From the NCBI RefSeq assembly GCF_042466115.1, contig NZ_JAXHBQ010000001.1, forward strand, positions 1,798,001 through 1,862,000: 64,000 bases of DNA, in the 5' to 3' direction. Position 1 is the stretch's first letter, and the number at the start of each line of letters is the position of its first letter. This DNA is from SW4 sp042466115 (GTDB lineage: Bacteria > Pseudomonadota > Alphaproteobacteria > Rhodobacterales > Rhodobacteraceae). This document shows positions 51,376 through 61,113 of the stretch, piece after piece. The notes beneath the pieces are model-generated. The model saw only the letters and a program-made list of their open reading frames with translations. It was not told the origin of the DNA and made no database searches. The translations under genes were made by a program, and so were the position numbers.

Positions 51376-54273
51376 TTACTGGCGTTCCGGAATCAGTATC
51401 TCGCGCTTGCCCACGTGGTTGGCTGGCGACACGATCCCTTCTTCTTCCATCTGTTCGACCAGTCGCGCGGCCTTGTTATAGCCGATCGCCAGTTTGCGCT
51501 GGATATAGCTGGTGGAACACTTGCGATCCTTGGCGACAATGGCCACGGCCGTGTCATAGAGCGCGTCCTCGCCATCGGTGTTGCCACCCAGCCCAAGCAC
51601 CAGATCAATGCTGCTTTCGGTGTCTTCGTCCGGGCCTTCAACCACGCCGGACATGTATTCGGGCGGGCCGAACCCCTTGAGGTAATTGACGATTTCCTCG
51701 ACTTCTTCGTCGCTACAGAACGGGCCGTGGACGCGGGTAATTTTCGCACCACCCGCCATATAAAGCATGTCACCCATGCCCAGCAGTTGTTCGGCACCTT
51801 GTTCACCAAGGATGGTGCGGCTGTCGATCTTGGACGTCACTTGAAACGAAATCCGCGTGGGGAAGTTCGCCTTGATCGTGCCGGTGATCACATCAACGGA
51901 CGGGCGCTGTGTGGCCATGATCAGGTGGATACCCGATGCGCGCGCCATCTGCGCGAGGCGCTGGATACAGGCCTCGATCTCCTTGCCGGCAACCATCATC
52001 AAATCGGCCATCTCGTCAACGATCACGACGATATAGGGCATCGCCTCGGGGGCGAATTCTTCGGTTTCAAAGATCGGATCACCTGTGTCGTCATCAAATC
52101 CGGTTTGGACCGTGCGGCTGAACATCTCGTTCTTGGCCAGCGCATCGCGCACGCGGCCGTTATAGCCTTCGATGTTGCGCACACCCATCTTGGACATCTT
52201 GCGATAGCGTTCTTCCATCTCGCCCACGGTCCACTTCAACGCGACCACGGCCTTTTTCGGGTCGGTCACAACGGGGGACAGCAAATGCGGAATGCCATCA
52301 TAAACCGACAGTTCCAGCATCTTGGGGTCAATCATGATCAGGCGGCATTCTTCGGGCGTCAGTTTGTAGAGCAGCGACAGGATCATGGTGTTGATCGCCA
52401 CGGATTTACCCGAACCGGTCGTCCCTGCAATCAGCAGGTGGGGCATCTTGGCAAGGTTGGCGACAATCGGATCGCCGCCAATATCCTTACCCAAAGCCAG
52501 CGGCAGGCGCATGTTGCTATCGCCAAAGTCGCGGGCGGCTAGAATTTCGCGCAACACAACCATTTCACGGTTTTCGTTGGGCAATTCGATACCAATCACC
52601 GACCGACCGGGCACCGTGGACACACGTGCAGAAAGGGCCGACATCGAGCGCGCGATATCATCGGCCAGACCGATCACGCGTGACGCTTTCAAACCGGGTG
52701 CAGGCTCAAGCTCATACATCGTCACAACGGGGCCGGGGCGCACCGACACGATCTCGCCCTTGACGCCGTAATCATCCAGCACGCTTTCCAGCATCCGCGC
52801 ATTTTCCTCAAGCGCATCATCAGACAGGTGATGGCGTTCCACCGTGTCAGGGCTGGTCAGCAGGCCAAGCGGCGGAATTTCATATTCAACCTGCTTTTCC
52901 TCGAATTGTAGGGCGGGCTGCGCTTCGGCTTTGGCCTTCTGGCTGGGCTGCACAGGCTTTTTCACCGGATGCTGCACAACCTTGCGGGCTTCTGGCGCGG
53001 CGAAAACCGGCTGCGCGGCAACAGACATTTCGGGGGCCGCCTCGAAGTCATCCTCGATCACATCCGTATCCATCGGCGCTTCGGCAAACGCGGCCATGAC
53101 GGGGGGTTCCGCAGGCAGACCTTCGGGCGTGCGGTTGGTATCAAGCAACAGCGGATCCGGGCCACGGCGACGCGCAAGCGTGGGTTCGACACGGCCAACG
53201 GGGGCGGCAGGTTGCGGTGCAGCCTGCATCGGCTGGCGCACACGGCTGCGGATCACGTCACTGATCTTGCTCTTGATCCGGTCTTCGTCATGCGGTTGTT
53301 CGTCCAGATTAACACTAAGACGCGGTTCGACCAGCTCAGGTTCGGGCATGGTTTCGCGCTTGCGCAGCGAGGGCATCAACCCGCCCAGCAAACCACCCGA
53401 TTGCGGTTCAGCGGCGCGTTCCGGGGCGGCCAAGGGCGCGTCCCGTGTCGGCATTGCGGGCGCGGCACGCACCACAGCGGCCACGCGGGCCGCTTCGCTT
53501 TTCGGATCAGGCACAGCGCGGTATGCAGCGGCTTCTTCTTCGGCTTCGGCGCGTTCGGCGGCAGCCTGCGCACGGCGGGCCTGCACGCTTGCATAGGTCC
53601 CTTGGGCGGCGCGCATCGATGCAGACGCCCCCTGCCCCAACAGGCGCAACAACAACGCATAAAGCATGATGAAACCGATCAACAGGAACCGGCCCAGCAC
53701 CTTGATCTCGCGCCAGGTAAAGCCCAGCACAAACGCACCCAGCGCAACAACCGACACGCCGCTGATGAACGACATCAGCTTGACACCGAATGCGGCACTA
53801 AACGGCACCACGGTCAGGGCCATCGCCAGAACCGTATCACCAAACAGACCACCCAAACCAAAGCTGTGATCCCACCCGGCACCCGGCGCCAAAGTCGCGG
53901 CATAAACGGCCAGCACGGCAACTGCGATCGGTGCGAAAATCAAGCGGCCCAGCGCGCGTTCTTCGCCGTGATGCAACGCCAAACGTGCACCCCAAGCAAC
54001 CAGCGTCACCGGTATGCCCCAGGCGCCCCAGCCAACAATCATGAATATCGGCGCAGCCACGGATGCCCCGAAACGGCCCAGCCAGTTCTGCACAGGCGCA
54101 TCGGTGGCCGACATCCAGTTGGGATCATCGGGGTGATACGACACGATCATCATTGCGGCCAACACACCCAGCACGATCAGCCCAAGCCCCAGCAGTTCCT
54201 TGCCACGCTTTTCGATGGCCGCCTGCATGTTGCTGTCCAGCAATGGGTCGCGCTGTCGTGTCTGATAAGCCAT
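51376..54273 (-). CDS. ftsK: DNA translocase FtsK
   Basis: 965 residues: four N-terminal membrane helices (about 28-200), a Pro/Ala/Glu-rich linker (about 230-480), the RecA-like motor with Walker A GTTGSGKS and Walker B IVVIVDEMADLM, and the DNA-reading gamma winged helix at the C-terminus (SYIQRKLAIGYNKAARLVEQ). Couples chromosome dimer resolution at dif to septum closure. ftsK follows a dapC-like gene by 16 bp. Confidence 0.97.
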   Translation of the reverse strand: MAYQTRQRDPLLDSNMQAAIEKRGKELLGLGLIVLGVLAAMMIVSYHPDDPNWMSATDAPVQNWLGRFGASVAAPIFMIVGWGAWGIPVTLVAWGARLALHHGEERALGRLIFAPIAVAVLAVYAATLAPGAGWDHSFGLGGLFGDTVLAMALTVVPFSAAFGVKLMSFISGVSVVALGAFVLGFTWREIKVLGRFLLIGFIMLYALLLRLLGQGASASMRAAQGTYASVQARRAQAAAERAEAEEEAAAYRAVPDPKSEAARVAAVVRAAPAMPTRDAPLAAPERAAEPQSGGLLGGLMPSLRKRETMPEPELVEPRLSVNLDEQPHDEDRIKSKISDVIRSRVRQPMQAAPQPAAPVGRVEPTLARRRGPDPLLLDTNRTPEGLPAEPPVMAAFAEAPMDTDVIEDDFEAAPEMSVAAQPVFAAPEARKVVQHPVKKPVQPSQKAKAEAQPALQFEEKQVEYEIPPLGLLTSPDTVERHHLSDDALEENARMLESVLDDYGVKGEIVSVRPGPVVTMYELEPAPGLKASRVIGLADDIARSMSALSARVSTVPGRSVIGIELPNENREMVVLREILAARDFGDSNMRLPLALGKDIGGDPIVANLAKMPHLLIAGTTGSGKSVAINTMILSLLYKLTPEECRLIMIDPKMLELSVYDGIPHLLSPVVTDPKKAVVALKWTVGEMEERYRKMSKMGVRNIEGYNGRVRDALAKNEMFSRTVQTGFDDDTGDPIFETEEFAPEAMPYIVVIVDEMADLMMVAGKEIEACIQRLAQMARASGIHLIMATQRPSVDVITGTIKANFPTRISFQVTSKIDSRTILGEQGAEQLLGMGDMLYMAGGAKITRVHGPFCSDEEVEEIVNYLKGFGPPEYMSGVVEGPDEDTESSIDLVLGLGGNTDGEDALYDTAVAIVAKDRKCSTSYIQRKLAIGYNKAARLVEQMEEEGIVSPANHVGKREILIPERQ

Positions 54274-54289
54274 GTTTTCGTGCCTCGCC

Positions 54290-55468
54290 TTAAACGTACA
54301 AACAGTCGCGGATCTGGGTCAGACCGCGCTGCATTTCTTGTGTTGGGGCCACCATCGCAACCCGAATGAATCCCGCGCCGGGGTTATGTCCCCCGACGTC
54401 GCGGCTTAGATATGCGCCGGGCAAAACCCGCACGCCTGTTTCTTTCCAAAGCCGCAGTGCTGCATCCTCGCCGTCATCAACGGGTAACCACAGAAAGAAC
54501 CCCGCTTCGGGGCTGGAATAGCCATCAATGTGGCCCATAATCTTGTCGGCCACCTTGTATTTCTCGCCATAAAGCGCACGGTTTTCGATCACATGCGCCT
54601 CGTCGGCCCAAACCTTTTCGGCCACGCGCTGCAAGGGCAGCGGCAAGGGCGCGCCCGCATAGGCGCGCAACTGCCGCATCCGCGCGATACTTTGCACGCC
54701 ACCAGCAGCAAAGCCAGACCGCAAACCGGGCAGGTTTGAGCGTTTTGACAGGGAATGAAACACCACGACCCGCTCCGGATCAGCGCCCATCTTGGCCGCA
54801 ACTTCCAGCGCACCGGCAGGCGGGGCATCGCGGTAAATCTCGGAGTAGCATTCATCCGCAAAAATGCGGAAATCATGCTTTTCAGCCAGCGCAATCAGAT
54901 CACGCCAGTAATCTTCGCCTGCGACAGCGCCCTGCGGATTGGACGGGCTACAGATATAAGCGATCGCCGTGCGATCCAGAATTTCAGTGTCTAATGCACC
55001 GTAATCGGGCAAGTTCCCGCTGTCCGGCGTGGCGGCCACATAAACAGGCTCGGCCCCCACAGACAGGGCTGCAACCGCATAAACCTGATAAAACGGATTC
55101 GGTGTCAGGACTACAGGGCGCTGACCATTCTTCGTTTCGGGGCACAGCGCCATCGCCGCATTATAAAGCCCCTCGCGGGTGCCGTTCAGCGCGATAATCT
55201 GGTCGGGTGCGACACTCACACCGTAACGTGTGTTCAGCCAGCCAGCGATAACCGCCAACAGCTCGGGCGAGCCTTCATTTGGCGGGTATTTCGCAAATTC
55301 ACCGACGTGTTTGGCAAGGATATCACCAACCCAGACAGGAAAATCATGCTGCGGTTCACCGATCGTCATGGCAATGGGATCGCCGCCCGGTTCATGGACG
55401 TCAAGCAAAGCCCGCAAACGCGGGAACGCATAGGCCGGTAGGTTCGAAAACCGCTCGGGGTACAACAT
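54290..55468 (-). CDS. dapC: Class I/II aminotransferase (DapC-like N-succinyldiaminopimelate aminotransferase)
   Basis: 392 residues. Fold-type I PLP enzyme: NGTREGLYNAAMAL, NPFYQVYAVAAL, FADECYSEIY and the PLP-binding Lys in HSLSKRSNLPGLRSGF. The start MLYPERFSNLPAYAFPRLRAL matches proteobacterial DapC-type enzymes of the succinylase lysine/DAP pathway; activity on other amino acids cannot be excluded. Sixteen bases before ftsK, likely cotranscribed. Confidence 0.85.
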   Translation of the reverse strand: MLYPERFSNLPAYAFPRLRALLDVHEPGGDPIAMTIGEPQHDFPVWVGDILAKHVGEFAKYPPNEGSPELLAVIAGWLNTRYGVSVAPDQIIALNGTREGLYNAAMALCPETKNGQRPVVLTPNPFYQVYAVAALSVGAEPVYVAATPDSGNLPDYGALDTEILDRTAIAYICSPSNPQGAVAGEDYWRDLIALAEKHDFRIFADECYSEIYRDAPPAGALEVAAKMGADPERVVVFHSLSKRSNLPGLRSGFAAGGVQSIARMRQLRAYAGAPLPLPLQRVAEKVWADEAHVIENRALYGEKYKVADKIMGHIDGYSSPEAGFFLWLPVDDGEDAALRLWKETGVRVLPGAYLSRDVGGHNPGAGFIRVAMVAPTQEMQRGLTQIRDCLYV

Positions 55469-55600
55469 CGCTGCCTCTGGTTACGGGATCATTTGTGTCC
55501 CGCTTTTGTTCAAAGTAGCGCGCAACGCAGGGCGCTGTCCAGAAAAACACCGCGATATTTAGGGGTTGCAGGGTGCGATTGTGTCTTTTGGGTCAGGCGG

Positions 55601-56929
55601 TCAGGCCAAAACAGCCGCGACCGCAGCGCCAAGGCGCAGCAAACGCGCCTCTGAATCCGGCGCCGTATTCAGCATAAGACCCGTGCCCGGCTGGCCTGTT
55701 GGCACCGTTAACGCTGCCAATCCCATCAGGTTCGCCACCCGCGTGTTGCGCAAAGTCAGCAGGTTTTGCGCCTTGTAAAACGCGTCATCGCTGGTCAAAC
55801 GGTCCAGATTGGGAGGCATATTTGCCGCTGTCGGGCAAATCACGGCATCAAACCCCGCTGTCGCCTTTGCATAGGCCGCGCGGATCGCATGCAGCCGCGT
55901 CCAGGCGTGCAAATAGTCGTGCGCCAGCACATCACGCCCCGCCCGGACACGTTCCAGAATCTGCGCAAACATCTTTTCGGGTGCGCCTTCAACCCGTTCG
56001 CGCCAGTTCGCATAGGCATCCGTGGTATAAAGAATGGCCGACAAATCAAAGGCTTCGATCAATTCAGGCACTTGGGCACGCACAATATCAACACCTGCGT
56101 CCTGCAACCGTTCAATCGCGCTTTGGTATGCGGCGGCGGGTTCTGGCGCGATGTCATCCATCACAATCGTGTCCAGCGCCACGAACCGCGCACCGGTCAG
56201 GTTCGCCCCTCGCAAATCGGCAGGTTTCGCCCCCTCAAGCACGGCCAGCATCATCGTCGTATCCTCGACCGTGCGGCAAAGCGGCCCTACTGTGTCGAAC
56301 GTCAGGCACAGCGGCACGACACCTTGCAACGACAACCGCCCATGGGTGGTTTTCAGCCCCACCAGATCGTTCCAAGCGGCCGGAATCCGCACCGACCCGC
56401 CCGTATCCGACCCGACCGCCGCTGCCGCCAGCCCAAACGCAACCGAGGCCGCCGCACCCGACGACGACCCGCCCGGCACCGCGTCCGCATCGTTAACGCA
56501 AGGCGGGGTCGCGGTGATCGGGTTATACCCCAACCCGGAAAACGCGATTTCCGACATGTGGGTCTTGCCCAGACACACAAGGCCCGCCGCCGTTGCATTG
56601 CGCAACACCACGGCGTCCCTGTCCGGCACACGCCCTGCCATCAGCGCCGTGCCTGCCTCGGTTGCGACACCTGCCGTGTCAAACAGGTCTTTCCAAGACA
56701 CCGGCACGCCATCAAGCACCGACAGCCGCTGACCGGCCTTCGCCCGAACAGCCGCTGCCCGCGCTTCGGCCCGTGCGCGATCATGCGTCACCCGCGCATA
56801 GATACGGTCGCGCAAAGGGTGGGCGTCAATCGCATCCAGATAGGTGTCGGTCAGCGCCACAGCATCAATTTCACCCGCGCCAATCCCGCGGCCCAAATCC
56901 GCCGCCGACATCCACAACCAGTCTTGCAT
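55601..56929 (-). CDS. Amidase signature family protein
   Basis: About 442 residues from ATG 56929 (MQDWLW). Catalytic triad of the family: Lys in GVPVSWKDLFDT, cis-Ser and nucleophile Ser in PGGSSSGAAA and SDTGGSVRIPA. Hydrolyses an amide of unknown identity. The frame stays open upstream of 56929, but that part has no family similarity and runs into the ubiH-like promoter region. Divergent from ubiH across 77 bp. Confidence 0.9.
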   Translation of the reverse strand: MQDWLWMSAADLGRGIGAGEIDAVALTDTYLDAIDAHPLRDRIYARVTHDRARAEARAAAVRAKAGQRLSVLDGVPVSWKDLFDTAGVATEAGTALMAGRVPDRDAVVLRNATAAGLVCLGKTHMSEIAFSGLGYNPITATPPCVNDADAVPGGSSSGAAASVAFGLAAAAVGSDTGGSVRIPAAWNDLVGLKTTHGRLSLQGVVPLCLTFDTVGPLCRTVEDTTMMLAVLEGAKPADLRGANLTGARFVALDTIVMDDIAPEPAAAYQSAIERLQDAGVDIVRAQVPELIEAFDLSAILYTTDAYANWRERVEGAPEKMFAQILERVRAGRDVLAHDYLHAWTRLHAIRAAYAKATAGFDAVICPTAANMPPNLDRLTSDDAFYKAQNLLTLRNTRVANLMGLAALTVPTGQPGTGLMLNTAPDSEARLLRLGAAVAAVLA

Positions 56930-57006
56930 AAAAGCCCCCGTTTTGCTGCAGGGTAGCGGCCAAGCAGCGCATGGACAATCCCGCGCGCGGCGTCTTATGC
57001 AGGGGC

Positions 57007-58224
57007 ATGACACATGACACAGATATCGCGATCGTGGGTGGCGGGCTGAACGGGCCCGCCCTCGCGCTTGCCCTTGCCCAAAGCGGTTTTCGCGTCACCG
57101 TGATTGACGCGCTGCCACTTGATACGCGGCAGAACCCCGGTTTTGACGGGCGCGCCTATGCGCTTGCGCTTGCCTCGCAGCGATTGCTGAAAAACCTTGG
57201 CGTTTGGGGGGCTGTCGCCGGTCACGCCCAACCCATGTTGGAAATCAAGGTCACTGACGGGCGCGCGGGCGAAGGGCCAAGCCCGTGGATGCTACATTTC
57301 GATCATGCCGAAATCGAAGAAGGGCCGATGGGCTATATGGTCGAGGACCGTCATTTGCGCCGCGCCTTCCTTGATGCGCTGGCAGCTGATAACCGGATCA
57401 CGCAGATCGCCAGCGAAACCGTGGTCGCACAACACATTGACGCAACGGGCGTCAAAGTCACGCTCGCATCGGGCAAAACGCTGACCGCTGCCTTGCTGAT
57501 CGGATCAGACGGGCGGCGCAGCGGGACGGCTGAACGTGCCGGAATCACGCGCACGGGATGGAGTTATGGGCAAACTGGTGTTGTCTGCGCTGTCGCCCAT
57601 GAAAAACCCCACGGCGGTATCGCGCACCAGTTCTTCATGCCGCATGGCCCTCTGGCGATCTTGCCGCTCACGGGCAATCGCAGTTCGATCGTCTGGAGCG
57701 AAACCGACGCCCGTGCCGCAGAATTGACCGCGATGGATGATGCCGGTTTTCTGAACGCCCTGCGCCCTGCCTTTGGCAGTTTCCTTGCTGAAATCTCGCT
57801 CGCGGGGGCGCGGTTCAGCTATCCGTTGAACCTGACGCTTGCCGACCATTTCATCGCCGACCGCGTGGCGCTGGTGGGTGACGCCGCCCACGGGATGCAC
57901 CCGATTGCAGGCCAGGGGCTGAACGCAGGGCTGCGTGATGTGGCCGCGCTGGCCGAGGTGCTGTCAGACGCCCGCGCGCGCGGCGAAGACATCGGCGGCG
58001 CGCAGGTCATGCAGCGCTACCAGCAATGGCGGCGGTTCGACACGGCCACGCTTGCCGTGGCCACGGACACGTTCAACCGTCTGTTTTCAAACGACAACCC
58101 GCTGCTGCGCGGGATCCGCGACATCGGCATGGGCGTCGTCAACGCCATCCCCTCGGCGCGACGCTCCTTTATCCGCGAGGCAGCAGGCCTTAGCGGCGAC
58201 TTGCCCCGCTTGATGAAAACCTGA
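57007..58224 (+). CDS. UbiH/UbiF/COQ6-type FAD monooxygenase
   Basis: 405 residues. FAD motifs: IAIVGGGLNGPALALALAQ at the N-terminus and GDAAHGMHPIAGQGLNAGLRD near residue 290; a DG motif lies in LLIGSDGRRSGTAERAG. Family members hydroxylate the ubiquinone ring; which carbon cannot be decided. ATG 57007 with AGGGGC upstream is preferred over an in-frame start 12 codons earlier. Confidence 0.9.
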   Translation: MTHDTDIAIVGGGLNGPALALALAQSGFRVTVIDALPLDTRQNPGFDGRAYALALASQRLLKNLGVWGAVAGHAQPMLEIKVTDGRAGEGPSPWMLHFDHAEIEEGPMGYMVEDRHLRRAFLDALAADNRITQIASETVVAQHIDATGVKVTLASGKTLTAALLIGSDGRRSGTAERAGITRTGWSYGQTGVVCAVAHEKPHGGIAHQFFMPHGPLAILPLTGNRSSIVWSETDARAAELTAMDDAGFLNALRPAFGSFLAEISLAGARFSYPLNLTLADHFIADRVALVGDAAHGMHPIAGQGLNAGLRDVAALAEVLSDARARGEDIGGAQVMQRYQQWRRFDTATLAVATDTFNRLFSNDNPLLRGIRDIGMGVVNAIPSARRSFIREAAGLSGDLPRLMKT

Positions 58225-58265
58225 CGGCCCTGACCCGCGCCATCCGGCGCGAACCTAGGCCCCGG

Positions 58266-58556
58266 TTACGCGCGGATGCGCGTGCTCGTGGCCTGCGCCG
58301 GTTTGGGGCGCACGACAACGGCAGGGGTTTCGGACCGGTCCCAATACACTGGATTGTTCAGGATATCAGGTGGCAATCTGTCATGGCAGAACCTGCGCCG
58401 CCGCTGCATCTTGATTTCCACAAGGGCATCAAGCCCCACAGGATTCAACTGCCCCGACAGATACCCTGCGCGCAATTCATCTTCACGCAGTTTCAGCCGC
58501 CGTATTTGGGCACGGACCTGAGACAGTTCATCAGCAGGATATAGATTCTGGATCAT
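58266..58556 (-). CDS. Conserved small protein of unknown function
   Basis: 96 residues, cytoplasmic, strongly basic, with an N-terminal coiled-coil-like helix (DELSQVRAQIRRLKLREDEL) and a C-terminal tail with RRRRFCHDRLPPD. No family recognised. ATG 58556 is chosen over ATG 58577 because GGAGG lies six bases before it. A TTAG-N7-TTAA sequence (58591-58605) lies 35 bp upstream. Confidence 0.7.
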   Translation of the reverse strand: MIQNLYPADELSQVRAQIRRLKLREDELRAGYLSGQLNPVGLDALVEIKMQRRRRFCHDRLPPDILNNPVYWDRSETPAVVVRPKPAQATSTRIRA

Positions 58557-58601
58557 GGCAACCTCCGCCCCGATCATGGGGGCAAAGTGGTTAACCGCTT
58601 G

Positions 58602-58784
58602 CTAATCCAGCTCGCGCGCTTCATCGACCAGCATTACGGGGATACCGCCGCGGATCGGATAGGCCAGATGCGCGGCTTTGGACATCAGCTCCTGGCTTTC
58701 AGCATCATAGGTCAGCGGCCCGTGGGTCTGCGGGCAGACCAGCGCCTCAAGCATTTTGGGGTCGAACGCGCGCGTGTCTGTCAT
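58602..58784 (-). CDS. Trm112 family protein (YcaR-like)
   Basis: 60 residues with the small Trm112 fold: MLEALVCPQTHGPLTYD, AHLAYPIRGGIPVMLVDEAREL. Usually a zinc-binding activator of methyltransferases; here the CPxC pair is reduced to a single Cys (CPQTH) and the second Cys position reads SKAAH, so zinc binding is probably lost. Start overlaps the LON-domain gene stop by four bases. Confidence 0.88.
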   Translation of the reverse strand: MTDTRAFDPKMLEALVCPQTHGPLTYDAESQELMSKAAHLAYPIRGGIPVMLVDEARELD

Positions 58785-59422
58785 TGCATGATCTCCTCGT
58801 GGTCGCCACCACGCATCGCAAATTCGATCAGCGTGAACAAGGTTTCGCGGCGGGTCGACAAGGATGGCGCTTCCAAAAGGGCCTGTTTGTCCTCGGGGTC
58901 AAACGGGCAAAGCATGGACAGGGAATTGATCAGCAATTCGTCGTCCGCCTCTTTCATACTGTCCCAATCGGTCGACAGCCCGCGCTCTTCAAAGAACCGC
59001 TCCAGCAGGTCCATCAGCTTGGCGCGATCAAAGTCGGGGTCTTTTTCGTCCGGCCCCAGATCACGGCCAAATCCGTCCCAGGACACATCGCAACGGCGAT
59101 AGGGCGTAAATCCTTCCACCGCTTGCTGGATGCGAAACCGCGATATGCCCGACAGGGTGATCATATAGCGCCCATCCTCGGTTTCCGAAAACGCGGTGAC
59201 GCGGCCCGCGCAACCGATGCCATGCAGCTTGCCGGCACCCTGCGGCCCGTCAAAGGGCTGCACCATCCCGATCAGGCGCGCAGGCGTTTTCAGCACATCG
59301 TCCAGCATCGCCAGATAACGGGGCTCGAACAGATGCAGCGGCAGGCGCGAGCGCGGCAAAAGTAGCGCGCCGGGCAATGGAAACACCGGAATCGTTTCGG
59401 GTAGGTCAATCTCTGTGATCAT
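58781..59422 (-). CDS. LON peptidase substrate-binding domain protein
   Basis: 213 residues consisting of the Lon N-terminal (PUA-like) domain only: IPVFPLPGALLLPRSRLPLH, LFEPRYLAMLDDVL, GCAGRVTAFSETEDGRY. No protease domain. Likely a substrate adaptor or regulatory protein. It lies between the CnoX-like gene (26 bp) and Trm112 (overlap) in one unit. Confidence 0.9.
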   Translation of the reverse strand: MITEIDLPETIPVFPLPGALLLPRSRLPLHLFEPRYLAMLDDVLKTPARLIGMVQPFDGPQGAGKLHGIGCAGRVTAFSETEDGRYMITLSGISRFRIQQAVEGFTPYRRCDVSWDGFGRDLGPDEKDPDFDRAKLMDLLERFFEERGLSTDWDSMKEADDELLINSLSMLCPFDPEDKQALLEAPSLSTRRETLFTLIEFAMRGGDHEEIMQ

Positions 59423-59448
59423 GTCCCTAACCTAGCCTGCAAAACCCG

Positions 59449-60375
59449 TCAGGCAAATATCATCGACGACAGTTTGCGCCGCCCGTTCAACGCGACCGGA
59501 TCGGTGGGTTTCAGCGCATCGAAGATCGTGAACAATTGCGTTTTGGCAGCCGCATCATTCCAATCGCGGTCCCGGCGGAACAGTTCCAGCAATTCTGCGA
59601 CCGCGCCTTCAACGTCACCGGATGCATGCAACGCCGTTGCCAGATCGAACCGCGCTTGATGATCATCCTCGTTCGCAGCGACCGCCGCGCGCAAATCGTC
59701 CAGCGGGCCAGCGTTGGCCGCCTGACGCGCCAGATCAATCTGGGCATGGGCCGCTTCGATTTCGGGCGCTTTGGAAATCTCGGCGGGCGCACCGTTCAAC
59801 ACGGCCTCGGCCTGATCTACCTGATCCAGTGCGATATGCGCGCGGGCAAGCCCGGCAAAGGCCGCGGCGTTATTGGCATCTTCTTCCAGAATCGCGGCAA
59901 AGGTTTCGACAGCATCGGCCGCTTCACCTTCGGCCAGCATCGTTTCGGCAGCTTCCAGCGCGTCGGCCAAACCGTTGTCCTCTTCGCCGCCAAGATCGGC
60001 GACCTTATTCACAAAGGCCTCGATCTCGGAAGGGGGCAGCGCGCCTTGAAACCCGTCAACCGGCTGGCCCTGATAAAACGCGTAAACGGTGGGAATAGAC
60101 TGGACCTGCAACTGGCCTGCGACCTGTTGGTTCTGATCCACATCGACCTTCACCATCTTCACGCGCCCGCCTGCTTTGGTCACTGCCGCCTCAAGCGCGG
60201 GGCCAAGTGTCTTGCACGGCCCACACCACGGCGCCCAGAAGTCGACGATCACCGGTACTTCTTTACTGGCTTCGATCACGTCCTGCATGAACGTGGCATC
60301 GCCGCCGTCTTTGATCAGGTCTGTTGCTGGCGCATCCGCGCGCGTATCACCAAGGTTGAGCATATCCGCCCCCAT
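59449..60375 (-). CDS. Thioredoxin-TPR protein, CnoX/YbbN-like
   Basis: 308 residues: an N-terminal thioredoxin domain with the intact WAPWCGPCKTLGP active site (about residues 46-58) and four C-terminal TPR-like Ala-rich helices (VETFAAILEEDANNAAAFAG, VLNGAPAEISKAPEIEAAHA-type). E. coli CnoX is a holdase that protects proteins from hypochlorous acid; it has SxxC, whereas CGPC here suggests ordinary redox activity too. ATG 60375; the preceding codon is TTG. Confidence 0.9.
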   Translation of the reverse strand: MGADMLNLGDTRADAPATDLIKDGGDATFMQDVIEASKEVPVIVDFWAPWCGPCKTLGPALEAAVTKAGGRVKMVKVDVDQNQQVAGQLQVQSIPTVYAFYQGQPVDGFQGALPPSEIEAFVNKVADLGGEEDNGLADALEAAETMLAEGEAADAVETFAAILEEDANNAAAFAGLARAHIALDQVDQAEAVLNGAPAEISKAPEIEAAHAQIDLARQAANAGPLDDLRAAVAANEDDHQARFDLATALHASGDVEGAVAELLELFRRDRDWNDAAAKTQLFTIFDALKPTDPVALNGRRKLSSMIFA

Positions 60376-60482
60376 CAATTGCTGTGTTGCGCCCTATATG
60401 GGCTGTGATGACCCAAAGGCCAAGGGGCAGGCTTTACCCAATTCGAATGGCGACATACCCTTGCGTAAAACAGGGGGGTCCG

Positions 60483-61113
60483 ATGCCGACACTTTTGACT
60501 TTCGGCGACAGCAATACGCACGGCCAAGTGCCGTTCCGCGACACACGCGACTATCAGCGATTTGATGCGCTAACCCGCTGGCCCGCATTAGCAGCCCGTG
60601 CCCTTGGTGAAGACTGGACCCTGATCGAGGAAGGCTTGCCGGGCCGCACAACCGCAATGCCCGACCCGGTTATGGGCGCGCATATGGACGGGCGCGAGGG
60701 CTTGAAAATGGCGCTGGCCAGCCACGGCCCGATCGACTGGCTGACGATCATGTTGGGGACCAACGACAGCAAGGCGCGCTTTGGTGCATCGGCCGAAACA
60801 ATCGCGGCCGGCTTTGCTGCGCTGGTCGATATCGCGACCCAAGAAGACATCCGGCAACGCCATGGCGGCTTTGATATTCTGCTGATCTGCCCGCCTACTT
60901 GTGTCGAGGCGGGCCTGCCTCGAGGATGAATTCATCGGCTGCGAAGCGAAATCGGGCGCACTTGCGCCCCTGCTGGCAGTCTATGCCAAAACGCGCGGCC
61001 TGCGTTTTCTGGACGCGGGCGGGCATATCGCAGTCAGCCCGTCAGACGGTGTGCATTTCGAACCTGAAAGCCACGCGGTATTGGCCCAAGCGGTGGCCGC
61101 GGCGATTGCTTAA
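60483..61113 (+). pseudogene. SGNH/GDSL hydrolase (arylesterase-like), frameshifted
   Basis: Blocks of an SGNH esterase are split over two frames. The first frame (60483-60929) starts PTLLTFGDSNTHGQ (block I, catalytic Ser), then MLGTNDSKARF (block III), and stops after CPPTCVEAG. The second (about 60912-61113) continues CLEDEFIGCEAKSG and holds the catalytic Asp-x-x-His in SDGVHFEPESHAVL (block V). One extra base in the GGGCC run near 60911-60915 joins them. Either an inactivated gene or a sequencing error. Confidence 0.85.

Noticed and set aside
51328..54369. Two long plus-strand frames opposite ftsK
   Set aside because: Shadow frames; ftsK is complete and unambiguous on the minus strand.
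55766..56956. A 396-codon frame antisense to the amidase
   Set aside because: Arg/His-rich translation typical of the reverse of GC-rich genes; the sense strand has the complete amidase signature.
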